Shown: positions 22,799 to 34,509 of the stretch, piece after piece | Numbering within the stretch: the stretch's first letter is position 1 | Layout: every line of letters starts with the position of its first letter | Source: Laguncularia racemosa | Taxonomy: Eukaryota; Streptophyta; Magnoliopsida; Myrtales; Combretaceae | Reading direction: 5' to 3' | DNA length: 64,000 nucleotides | Assembly (NCBI GenBank): GCA_037954665.1 | Contig: JBBMOL010000090.1 | Span: forward strand, 1,984,001 to 2,048,000 | Position numbers and translations under genes: made by a program | The notes under the pieces: generated by a model | Database searches by the model: none | What the model saw: the letters and a program-made list of their open reading frames with translations, nothing else | Told to the model about the DNA's origin: nothing

Positions 22799-25369
22799 TA
22801 AGAACCTTAGTATAAAGATTGATACTACAAGAATAAAATTCTTGAGATGTTCAAAAGTTTTTGAAAGAACCAAAAGAAAAGACCTCCATTCTTTCTTAAA
22901 GATGAAATTTAGTAATCACTTGTAATTCTTAATTCTCAATTGTCTTTGTAAGTCTTGATTAAGATATTAGGAGGGGAGTGAAATGATATCTTTAAAAAAT
23001 ATTTAACTTTTTGAAAAATTTTAATAAACACAACCCCTCAAGATATTTGTTGTTGGCTTGAAATGTGTGTTAAGTTCAAAAGTAATGCACAAGAATAAAT
23101 AACCAAACAACATAAATTAAAGAGATAGGGAAAGAAGATTAGGCATCGGATTTTATAGAGATTCTACCTTATATGTTAATTCTCTCTTCTAGTTCCACTG
23201 TTGGAGACTTGATCTTCCACATCAATACTATTCCATTAATCTAATAATAAAAAATCAGTATAGTCTTTGAGGAAGTCTATAAGTTTGCAGCGGTATATAG
23301 TTTTTGATCACTTTGTTCTATGTGCTTTAGTTTTGAATTAGTTGTATATTTATATTGTCCTCAATTCATAGCCTCTAAATGGTTAAAAAACTCATCAAGT
23401 TTATCTTTAATTATCTGTTGATGTTATTATCATCAAATCTTGGACTTGATCTTCACCTAATTTTAATTTTCAAATTTTGAATGTTACGTAGTTACTACTT
23501 AATATTTTGATTTTGTTGAGCTTGTTACTTATGAGATAAAATACGGTAATTGTGTTGATAGTTTCCTCGGTTAGTTATGGATAAATTCGGATCATTTATT
23601 TTGAATTTCAAAAGGACATATAAATTTGATCAATTTGGATATATCTCAACCTTCATCCTTATCCATAACTTAAACAAATCTTCTTCGAGTGCACTTCTTT
23701 ATCTAATCCTTTTTATATATCCTTACTAGTGAAGCTTGTAAATCTTCAATGAATAACACAAATAATCTACTCTTAATAAAAATAAACAACATTATTAATT
23801 CTTCTTAAAATCGATCCCCATGGATAGACCAACTTAAGTGGAACATAATTGAGTCTATTTTCCAAATACATCCAATACGTAGAGCTGGGCTTTCAATCCA
23901 ATTTACGTATAACTTAAGTTTGAAACTTTTTAATCTAATTGAATTTCACTTCTCCAAACAAGGCCTCTAAGCTATTCTCTAGTACTAGCATTTATAAGTG
24001 AAGAACACCTTTGATATATTTTTTATGTCACTCATATTTTTATGTGAATAATAATTTAATTCTTTATACTTCATAAGCTTGTTAGTAGAACAATTAATTA
24101 TTTTGTTATTATCAAAATTCAATGGTAATGGCATTAATATTCTTTACCTTTTGATGATAATAAAATTCCTTTTTCATAAACAATTAAAAAAAATATTCTA
24201 AAATGTAACGTGCTCTAAATATCCTTATGCTTAAACACACACTCGACCATCATAGCCACATGGCAAATTTCAATTTAATCTTTTTTTTTTTTTTTATCAT
24301 CATATAACATGCTCTCCCCTTAAATTTCAATTTAATCTTTTGATAACATGTTAAACAACCTTGAGCATAAAACATTATTAGAATTGAAATAAGTAAAAAC
24401 TGACAATATGCTCGGTAAGAATGCATCAAGGGGAACGATTTAACTTTCTGGGAAAAATCAAATAACAAGAGAACTCAGCAAAACATAAAAACAATAGATG
24501 TCATGATGTCAAGCCCAAAATTTTTCTTTTCTTTTCTTTTCTTTTTTCTTTTTTTCTGTAATTTGACTTATATTAAGCTTTACCCACTCATTATAAGTCA
24601 CTTGACAAAAATTAGGAAAACTTGAATTTTTTTTTAAAAAACAAACTTTTAAAAAATGTCAAAAAACTAGAGTTGTCACTGAACTTAAGTTGAAAAAAAT
24701 AGAAAATTATGGTCTAATATGTGAAATGACTCTAATTTTGGTCACCACTCTATGTAAAACCCTTTTATGTAAAAAGATTTTTAAAAATAGAGGAAATTTA
24801 GTTCAGATATTATCTCATTTAAAGCCTTTTTGTTTCCAAATAAGAATTTTCGAATTTTTCTTTTTAGAATGAGGTTTAAATCCTTTCTTTTTTTATCTCA
24901 TTCCAAAGAAAGATAGTTAACGTAAAATATATATATATAGAATTAAAAGACAAGCATATATATTTATCATCCTACGAAACTAAAAGAATAGCTAATATTA
25001 ACAAAAGATTTAAGTAAATTGAGAAAGGAAAATAGAAACAATAAAGGCAAGATTTACTAATGACTTCATATTTTTATTTTATTTTTTTAGTTTTTATTGG
25101 TTTTTGGTAAAAATAACTTTTTTCCCAATGAAAAAAAAAAAAAATTGGCCCCTTTCTTATTTAAAGTAAACAGTCTGTGGAAGGAAAGTAGGACATAGAC
25201 CTAAAAGTTAAGAAAGCACACTTCCAGCTCAATTTTTAAGGGTTCCATGACATTTTGAACACATTAGTTCCAACATCTGGTCAGACTCTATCGTTATCTC
25301 GACCTGACTCTACCGGTTATAATATTCCCTCTGCAAATTCAACCCAATTAGACCCATATTTCCCTTTCC
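22799..25369. other. AT-rich intergenic stretch, no gene recognised
   Basis: Many short homopolymer runs and no open frame with protein-like composition. TGTCAAGCCCAAAATTTT at about 24508 has the style of an LTR start, but no matching end or target duplication was found. The T/CTTTT-rich run at 24522-24560 is simple sequence. Confidence 0.5.
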
Positions 25370-26150
25370 CTCAAGGCCTGTGTTTATTAAGTAATGCTAA
25401 AGAATTTGCTAACCCAATTAGAAAGGCATGAAGTGTTGATGTCGTCAAAGCACAACATGGTCTTCACCTAGCAATTTTCCTTAGAAAAACCAATGGAAGT
25501 TGCTTTTTAAGAATCGTTTTTAACTTAAAGAAAACTCCAATTGATGCTTTATATAAATTTGCCTTTGCCTGGTTTAATTTGTTTTTGCTGAGTTCGGTTT
25601 ATAAATGAAAGACTATGATCTATTGGTTGGGTCGAATATAAAATAAGTGGCATGTGTGCTTAACAAGAAACTCAAATTTGAAAACTTTAAAGAGTTGGCG
25701 TAATTATTAAGTTCCTAGAGTATCTGCATATTTTATCCTGTTATTATGATTCTATCATCTAATCTTTTCAATTCTCAAATAGTTTTAATTGGCTATTTGC
25801 TGCGACATTTGTGCCCATTGTCACCTAATATTAAAAATTAACAATAACACTTGGGAAAAGAAAGAAAGAAAAAAAAAACAAGAAAAGAAAAAAGTGTAGA
25901 CTACACGTATTCCCTCTAAACTATTACTTAGGTTTTGATAAACTTACAATGCTTGTTTTAACTTCCATATAACTTTTACAAATATATATATATATATACA
26001 TATCCACAAAATTTCATTGGAGTTTCAAAACTATTGCTATTTATGGTTGATTTGCAACAATTTTAATCTTTTATCAACAATTTGAAATATTGCACGTACT
26101 CTTAATTTAGCAAGAATTTGGAGTTTTAAAAACCACTGTATATATATATT
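25370..26150 (+). repeat. Paralogous segment preserving the empty site of the 34.5-kb solo LTR
   Basis: Parallel to 34120-34509 joined to 38382-38460. Both have the AACCCAATT..AAAGGCATGAAGT phrase, CTTAGAAAAAYCAATGGAA, ACTATTGCTATTTATGG, and TTTGAAATATTGCAC..ACTC near 26081-26101. The latter corresponds to TTTGGAATATG [LTR] ATATGTGCATATTCTC. Here the sequence is continuous, with no LTR and only one copy of the target (26087-26091). The similarity continues about 60 bp beyond the site. It is non-coding. Confidence 0.7.
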
Positions 26151-29042
26151 TTAAAATTTTTATGAATAGATAAAGTTATATTTTAGTATATAGAGTCCAA
26201 CCTACATGACCAATAGTTATATTGATATATTTACACTCGTTAAAAATAATATATACTATTGCCAAATAAAATTTCAAAAATCAGTGGCAATCAAAGTCAC
26301 CCCACAATTAAATGGCAAGCATGTTGTTTCTTGAAAATATGCTAAAAGAATAATATCGACAAAATTTAAGTAATCTTTATTTTCAAAAGTTATGGGAAGT
26401 CAAAAAAATATTTTGAAAGTTTAGGGATTTTATCTACACTTTGTGAATAGTTTTAAGGATACATTTACAATTTATGCTAATAAATATTTTATCATCAAAT
26501 CGGGCACTAAAAAGAAATTCAAATGATAGTATAATTTCAAGATAGTAACTCCAAAATGATATAGGATTTAGAAGAGAGAGTGAATATAAAAAGTGAAGAA
26601 GCTTGAATTTAGCCCATTGCAAAACATGTTAATCTAATAAGCTAAAATTAATTATAAGTTAGCAAAAGTAACTTGTTAATAGGCATGCACGTAGCATAAA
26701 CTCTAGAATGCAAACTTCTCTATGAATGGAAAACAATGAATGTCCATTAGCCAAATAGTCGAGCATTACCGCAAGAAATGTTTGTCAAAGGGTCTGAATT
26801 GAATTGCTCCACTCTTGTATGATGATAAAGTTTAAATGCACTACTATATGATCTAAAAGATCAATCATATTGATTTTAGCTAAAAGGCTAAATCAGTTCA
26901 CAACACACTAGACCCCTCTAAAATCTAATAGGTTTAAAATAAATTGTGATGTAATAGTAAATCCTTCCCTTTGCAAATTAGCAACTTTGTGCTATGAGAG
27001 GAAATGTAATAAAGTAGTAGCCATCAACAACCGGATGAATATATTCTCTTGGATAATCTTTATTATATTAGATTGGATATTACAGTGCCCAAGCAACCTA
27101 TTGAACCAAACTAGTTTGGGTCTTTGTTTTTCCATAGTCTTGAAATATCTAACCCGGTATCTTGTTTTGAGTGTCTCTTGCTTGTATTTTTCATCTTCGT
27201 AATGAAATTATCTATTACTATAAAAAAAAAGGTTTGATCATATTAGATTGATGTATTTTACCTTTATTGGTTATTTTTGAAATATTATGATAGAAATAAA
27301 GTTGATCTTCAAGCATATCACAACCACAATCACAATATAAAGCTTAACAATGGAGTAAGTGTAAACAAAGTTGAATTTCTACCATTATTTCCAAGTTACC
27401 ATATTTTTTGTTTTTTCAAAAGCTATTCATAAAATTAAATTATTAATTGAATGATAATCATGCCATTAGTTTATCTATAACTAACAATATAAAGCAAGAC
27501 GTCCTTTTGGTGTCACACCCTTTTAAAAGAATATCATACATAAAGTATAAAAAACAAAAAATAAAAAATAACTCTTGTAGTTTAATTTATTTTTAGTTTA
27601 ACTACCTAACCTCCTTACTTCCCTTTTTTTTTTTTTTTTTGATTGTTAGCCACACTCTTCCACTTTTTAAGATTCTCTAATATTTTTCATGATTTTTTTT
27701 TATTATTACCGAGACAATTCATAATCAAATCATATAAATTATTTTATTGCTTAACATGGAGAATTATATATAATTATTCATTTCGTGCACGTACTGTGGA
27801 TGCATTTTTGCTAGTGAATATATTATACATAAAAGAAGTGAAATATTTATTCATTTGCTAACAAATTGTAACTTAACCTCAAAACTACCTAGAATTAATA
27901 ACAAACATATTAGTGATTGCCAATATTTCTTATTCTTTCTTTCCTTATTTATTCATGTATTTATTTAATTATTTGTTTTCTTCTATTTCATATTGTGGTT
28001 TATGAGTAGGCTCTTGCTGCATGTTCAAGGCACGATAAAGTAATTTTCTTTTGTATGGGTTATTGTAACTAGTTGATCATGTACAATAGAAATGGTTGTC
28101 AACATTGGAGAAGTTTTAATCTAATACTACATGGATAGATACTTTAGGAAGATATGTGGAACGAAAAATGGGCAAATTCAGTATATTGAATGTGGCCGTG
28201 CTATAAAGAATCGAACTTGATGTTCTTGAATGTTCTTGATTCTTTCTTCTTAAGTTAAGTGCATTGATATTTTTTAGAGCTATCTTAGTAGAGTTTCAAC
28301 AATGTTGTCAAACTTGCCAATACTCAAAATGCTTCTAAAGGAGAAGAGTAGCCTCCTAGTCCTATATATAGAGAACTTGATCTGGACTACCAAATGGCTA
28401 TGAGATGAGCAATTAAAATTGAGTGTTGAAGTTTATTGTTGGATAGCTCTAAATGATCTATTAATTGATATTCAAGCCTTCTTCTCCTTTTATAATAGGA
28501 TGGCCTTAGACTTGTAATTAAGCTTGTCAAAGCCTAAGCTAATAAAGCAAGCTCATACTTTAAGAGAATATGCTCATGCTTTAAATCTCTTCTTTAGTCT
28601 TATTGAGGCCTAAAGAAACTCAAATAAACTCAAAAGGACCTTTTCGAGTCTTTTCACATGTGAGAAAATTAAGTATGGTTGTGAGTAGACAAGCTAGTTT
28701 AGCAATCCCTATTCTAAGTGAGATCTTCCTAATACATCATTGATTGGCCTGGTTCCTAGGCCCTCTAGTCTAAGAAATTGGCCTTTGACATTAAATGGGG
28801 CTAAAGGCCCAATTACTGAAGTGGCCATCAACATCCTTTTATCTATATTATTTATTATTATCTATATTTTCAAGAGACCTATATCTTAAATACAAATAAT
28901 CTTATTCTAATACAAAAAACTTATTATAAGTAATTCACATTTACTTTATGTATTGCTATTCAAAGTCAAGATATTGAAATTGGACATGTTAATCGGTTCA
29001 TAACATTTCAAACACAATCAATATCTATTTGCACCCCCTTTA
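26151..29042. other. AT-rich intergenic stretch, no gene recognised
   Basis: The open frames here (for example 26987-27202) are short and hydrophobic with no recognisable motif. A TATA-like CCTATATATAGAG lies at about 28361, in sequence that could be an old LTR, but no ends were found. The segment 27180-27235, ending in an A-run after TTCGTAATGAAATTATC, resembles the 3' end of a retroposed transcript; this is weak. Confidence 0.4.
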
Positions 29043-29050
29043 CTTGTAGG

Positions 29051-30106
29051 TAGGGACAGACCAATGATCATACAATTAGGAGGGCCAAACTTTCCTTAAT
29101 TAATAAAAAATATCATTAAAAATATCCACTAACTATTACAACCATATTACATCTTATATATGTAAAAAAAAAAAAAATTATTAGTGATTTGACCTACAAT
29201 AATTCCTAAACTTAATAGGATAGAAAAATTCTTTTAAGAAATAATTAAGGGTGATCAATGCACTATGTAAGTAGTTAAAACAACGAACCCTTACCTTTTC
29301 ATTATGATATATGTATTAACTAAAATTTAATTATCAATTTATAAGAAAAAAATAAAATTAATATGTAAAACTTGTTTAAGTTTTGTTTTCTACAAAAAAA
29401 AATGATTAAAAAAATAGTTGAATAGGAAGTTGAAAATAAAGAAAATAGAGTAAATCAATATATATGTGTGTGTATGTGTGTGTGTGTGTATATATATATT
29501 GTACTATTTCTTTTCATGATAATTTTAAATAATTGCTTGATTAGCAATGCTAAAAAAAATTATCATTTAAATATAAGTTATTAGGAAATTAATTATTTAA
29601 CAATCTACATCCATTTTCATAACTTTAATTATATATAAAAAAAAATGTTACTAAACCAAGTCTTATAATTGGTGTTATTTGCCAATAGTTTCGATGATAA
29701 GATGAAACATTTGTAATATAGATATGTAATTATTATTTATGGTGTACTACTGATAAAAAATAGCAATTTATGAGAATTTATTTAGTTAAATATAATTTTA
29801 TAATGAGAAAATTTAATGTTATTGGTTATTGTAAAAAAAAAGTTTTTTTTTAAAAAAAAGGGATATCACTCAAGCAATAAGTACATATGAAAAGAGTAAC
29901 ATGACTCTTGGGATTTGAACCTAAACATTATGTTTGTAAAACTAAACATCTAATGACTTAGCTACATTTATTATAATGTCACAATTTGCTGTTTCAAACA
30001 TACATTTAATATATATATTTTTCCTTTTTCAAAAATTTTAAAAGTTGACTTTTTTCCAAGACTAGGAGGAACGGGCCCTTGTCGATCCTCCCTTGACCCA
30101 TCCTTG
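29051..30106. mobile_element. hAT-like non-autonomous element, ~1.06 kb
   Basis: The left end TAGGGACAGACCAATGA and the inverse of the right end, CAAGGATGGGTCAAGG, are imperfect inverted repeats of the CAGGGACGGATC type known from plant hAT families. The subterminal GGAGGGCC (left) and GGGCCC...CCTCCC (right) also mirror each other. The 8-bp flanks CTTGTAGG (29043-29050) and TTTATAGG (30107-30114) match at 6 of 8. The interior is AT-rich with a TG/TA microsatellite (29460-29500) and no transposase. Confidence 0.6.
29460..29500. repeat. TG/TA microsatellite
   Basis: TATATGTGTGTGTATGTG-type repeat followed by TATATATATA, inside the hAT-like element. Confidence 0.9.
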
Positions 30107-30602
30107 TTTATAGGACTATATCTTGGATTTGTCAATTATGTTATGGTAAGAGTTCTACTCATGGCAACTCATTCGAATCGAGGAAGATACAAGTCAAATT
30201 GTTGGTCAATTTATTAGACAACTACATACTTAACTAACATTAAGAACTTTTCATATTGATGAAGTATTCACAAGTGGTATTGCAGAACATGAACATGCCT
30301 CCTCTAATGGAGAAATAATATTCAATGAGGATTTGGTTCATCCCATGGTATTAGCTTTTCTTTTAGCTTTGGATGACTCACTATTTATTTTATGCAAAAC
30401 ATTTCTTTCTAAATTATTTTAGGGTAAATTAAGAAGATCACCATGAAAACTTTCATAATCAAGAAAAGTTACAAAAGATTCAAAATGGAGTACCTTCTTT
30501 ACGAAAGGGAAAAAACAAAAAAGAAAAAGAAAAAGAACACCTTCCACCAAGCTAGTGTTCTTTTTTTTTTATTGATCACCTTGTTGGATAGAAAATCTAA
30601 CA

Positions 30603-31139
30603 TGTGATACTTTATGTATTCATGAGGAGTTGTGATACCTTATATAACAAAATCCCACATGAATTGTGGGAGATGTTGAGTAGTGATATATAAGATCAAG
30701 AATAAAATATTGACACTAATTAAAAATTTTTAAGCAAAGTGATTGAAAATGGTTCATTAATATTTGTTGTCTTTGTTATTGGTTACTTTTGGCCTAAGGC
30801 ATTACAAATAGTATTAGAGACAATCCCTACTAATAAATATCCACTTTAGGGATGACCGAAGAGAGAGAAAATTTAGACCCAATTGTAAGGTTTTGCAATG
30901 AGGACGTCATGTGCTTAAGGGGCATAGATTATGATACCTCATATGTTTAGGAGGAGTTTTATTACCCCATGTTTATGAAATCTTACATGGATTATGAGAA
31001 ATGTTGAGTAGTAATATATAAGACCAAGCAAAAAATAATATGTCAATACTAGTTATAAACTTTTGGATCAAGTGATTAAAAAAGGCCAATTATTGTTCGT
31101 TAAATTGATTTTTGGCTACTTTTGGCTTAGGGCATTACA
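30603..31139 (+). mobile_element. TRIM: miniature LTR retrotransposon, 537 bp
   Basis: Two direct repeats of about 205 bp: LTR1 (30603-30806; TGTGATACTTTATG...GGCATTACA) and LTR2 (30930-31139; TATGATACCTCATATG...GGGCATTACA). Shared landmarks include GAGGAGTT, ATCTTACATG / ATCCCACATG, GATGTTGAGTAGTGATATATAAGA and TTTTGGC. The 123-bp interior starts with AATAGTATTAGAG, a degenerate tRNA-iMet PBS (TGGTATCAGAG). No coding capacity. The flanks TAACA and TAATG match at only 3 of 5, so the target duplication is uncertain. Confidence 0.75.
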
Positions 31140-31193
31140 TAATGTATAATTGAAAAATATAAAAGCACCTTCCATGAAAATTTTACATGGCAT

Positions 31194-34100
31194 GCTATGA
31201 TTGCTTACAGTTTTGATTTGCAAAGAGCAAAATCAATAGGGAAAGGAAATGAAAAACCAATCAAAGGACATAGAGTAAATCATCTTTTCCTATGCATGAA
31301 TTTCTAGGAATTATGCCTCACTCTTGTTATTTTATCAAGAAATGCTAGAGGCTGTCCAAACCCAATTGGAAAGGCATGAAGTAGTAACGTTGTCGAAGGG
31401 AAATTTCTCCAAACCAGACCATTATGTTTTCTTTAGAAAAATCAATGGAAATCACTTTTTTTACAAATCACTTTACTAGAAGAAACTCGTCTTGGCCCAC
31501 ATTAATCTACGAGTTAAATGGGCAAACCCACCTTGGCCTACTTAATAAACAAGTTAGAATTTTTAACGTAGCCTACAACATTTAGCTCATTTACACAAAT
31601 TTAGTAGGTTAAGTGAGTCAACCCACTAATTCACTATGAACTTTTTATACAAAATTTAATATTTTAAAATATACCTATTAAAAGTAAATATTATTTTTCA
31701 AATTAAATTTTAAAATATAAAGTATTACAAAACACTCGAATATTAATTAAAAAAAAGGGTTTTATTTTAAATATTTCAAGTTTATTCTTATTTGTTATTT
31801 TCTTATGAGATGATTACCTAGTTTCGACTAATAAATTTTTTAGTTTTTTCTTTATTCTTTTTTTTGTAATTTTCATGGGTTAACAAGTACACCTAACTTG
31901 CAATGGGTTGGCTTATTTTAAGCCATAGGTTAAGTGGCCAAATTAAAGCCCACATTAAGTTATTCAAACTTTTTAAGCCAACATTTTTTTTTTGTAGTTA
32001 AATAGGTTGGCTTCATAACTACCTATTTATGTAGCTCTAAAAGTAATTATAAAAGCCATAAATAGACTAAATATGCGAATAACGATGTTGTATAAGAGCA
32101 AGACATAAGTAGAAAAGGTTAAACTAAGAATGTTATGATTGCTCATAGTTTTGATTTGCAAAAAGCAAAATTAGTACAAAAAGGAAATGAAAAACCAGTC
32201 AAAGGACACAAAGTAAATCATCTTTTGTTGTTGTGCATGTATTTCTAGGAATTATGCCCCACTCGTGTTATTTTATTGAAAAAATGCTTGAGTCTTTCCA
32301 AACCCAATTGAAAAGACATGAAGTATTCATGTTATTGTCGAAAGGAAAATTCTCCAAACTAGGCCATTACAATTTCCTTAGAAAAATAAATGGAAATTGC
32401 TTTTTACAAATCACTTTACTAAAAGAAACCCATCTTAACTCGCATTGATCCGCTAGTTAAATGGGCTAACCTACTTTAACCTACTTAATAAACAGGTTAG
32501 AATTTTTAGCACAACCCGTGATGTTTGACTCATTTATACAATTTAATGGGATAAGTGAGTTAACCTAGTAATCAACATAAATTTTTTATACAAGATTTAC
32601 TATTTTAAAATAAATCTATTAAAAGTAAACATTATTTTTTAAAATTAAATAAAAAAATACTTACATAAATATTGACATATTATTATTTTTAAATAGGGTT
32701 TTATTTTAAATATTTATTTTTTTTTATTTGTTATTTTCTTATGACATGATTACCAAGTTTTGACTAATAATTTTTTTTTTTTTAATTTTCATGAGTTAAC
32801 AAGCCAAACTAACTTGCAATAGGTTAGCTTGTTTTAAGCCATAAGTTAAGTGGAGTGGGTCAAAAAGCCTACATACAAAACTATTCAAACTTTTTAAGCT
32901 GAATCTTTTTTTTTTTTTTTTTTCTTTGGAGTTAAATAGGTTAGCCCACATAACTATCCTATTTGTGAAGCTCTAAACGTAATTATAAAAGCCATAAATA
33001 GACTAAATATACGAATAACAATGTTGTATAAGAGCAAGACATAAGTAGGAAAGGTTAAACTAAGAATGCTATGATTTCTCACAGTTTTAATTTGTAAAGA
33101 GCCAAATTAGTAGGGAAAGGAAATGAAAAACCAATTAAAGGGCACAAAGTAAATCATCTTTGTTGTTTTGCATGTATTTCTAGGAATTATGCCCCACTCT
33201 TGTTTTATAGAGAAATGCTAGAGTCTTTCCAAACCCAATTGGAAAGGCATGAAGTAATAATGCTATTGTCGAAAGAAAAATTCTCCAAACTAAGCCATTA
33301 TGGTTTCCTTAGAAAAATCAATGGAAATTGTTTTTACAAATAACTTTATTAAAAGATACCCGTCTTGACTTGCATTAATTCAAGAGTTAAATAGGCCAAT
33401 CCATGTTGGCCTACCCAATAAATAAGTTAGAATTTTTAGCACAACGCATGACATTTGACTCATTTATACAATTTAATGGGCTAAGTGAGTCAACCCACTA
33501 ATCGACTATAAATTTTTTATACAAAATTTAATATTTTAAAATAAACCTATTAAAACTAAACATTTTTTTTTAAATATTTAATAAATACTCAATTATTATT
33601 ATTTTTTAAAATAGGGTTTTATTTTAAATATTCAAAATTTATTCTTATTTGTATTTTCTTATGACATGATTACCAAGTATTGACTAATAATTTTTTTTTT
33701 TTTTAATTTTCTCAAGTTAACAAGCCAACCAAACTTGCAATGGGTTGGCTTATTTTAAGTTGTAGTTAAGCAAGGTGGGTCGAAAAAGCCCACATATTAA
33801 ACTATTCAAACTTGTTAAGCCTAACTCATTTTTTTCTTCTTTTGGAGTTAAATAGGCTAGCTTACATAATCGTCGTATTTATGTAACTCTAAACATAATT
33901 ATAAAAGCCATAAATAGACTAACTATATGAATAACAATGTTGTATAAAGCAAGACATAAGTAGAAAAGGTTAAACTAAGAATGTTATGATTGCTTATAGT
34001 TTTGATTTGCAAAGAGCAAAAATATAGGGAAAGGTAATGAAAAACTAGTCAAAGGACACAAAGTAAATCGTCTTTTGTTGTTGTGCATGTATTTCTAGGA

Positions 34101-34400
34101 ATTATGCCCCACTCATGTTGTTTTATTGAGAAATGCTAAAGGCTTTCCTAACCCAATTGGAAAGCATAAAGTAGTGATGTTGTTGTAAAAAGAATTATCC
34201 TAAAAAAAAAATGTCATTGTCAATAGGAAAATTCTCTAAACTAAGCCATTACATTTTCCTTAGAAAAATCAATAGAAATCACTTTTTACAAATCACTTTA
34301 CTAAAAGAAACTCTTGATGATACTTGCTATAAGTTTGAGTTTAATTGGCCTTTGCAGGGTTTGGCTTGTAAATGGGAGTTTATGGTGTAATGGTTACATG
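31194..34400 (+). repeat. Tandem array of four ~0.93-kb repeats, three carrying a hAT-like insert
   Basis: Copies start at about 31194, 32132, 33068 and 33983 (spacings 938, 936 and 915 bp), each with G(C/T)TATGATT..CTYA(C/T)AGTTTT. Each copy has about 290 bp shared with the segment at 25.4 kb (GGAATTATGCC, AACCCAATTGG, CTTAGAAAAA). Copies 1-3 then carry about 550 bp of hAT-like AT-rich sequence with GTTAAATGGGC and inverted TTAAATAGG motifs, followed by about 100 bp that leads into the next copy. Copy 4 lacks the insert and continues like the 25.4-kb segment. No protein is supported. Confidence 0.8.
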
Positions 34401-34509
34401 CAAAATAAAATCATTAAACTCACTTTCATCTCCTTACAAATTTTGGGAATAATTGCTATTTATAGTTGTTTTAGTAGCCGTTTAGTTTTTAGCAACTGTT
34501 TGGAATATG

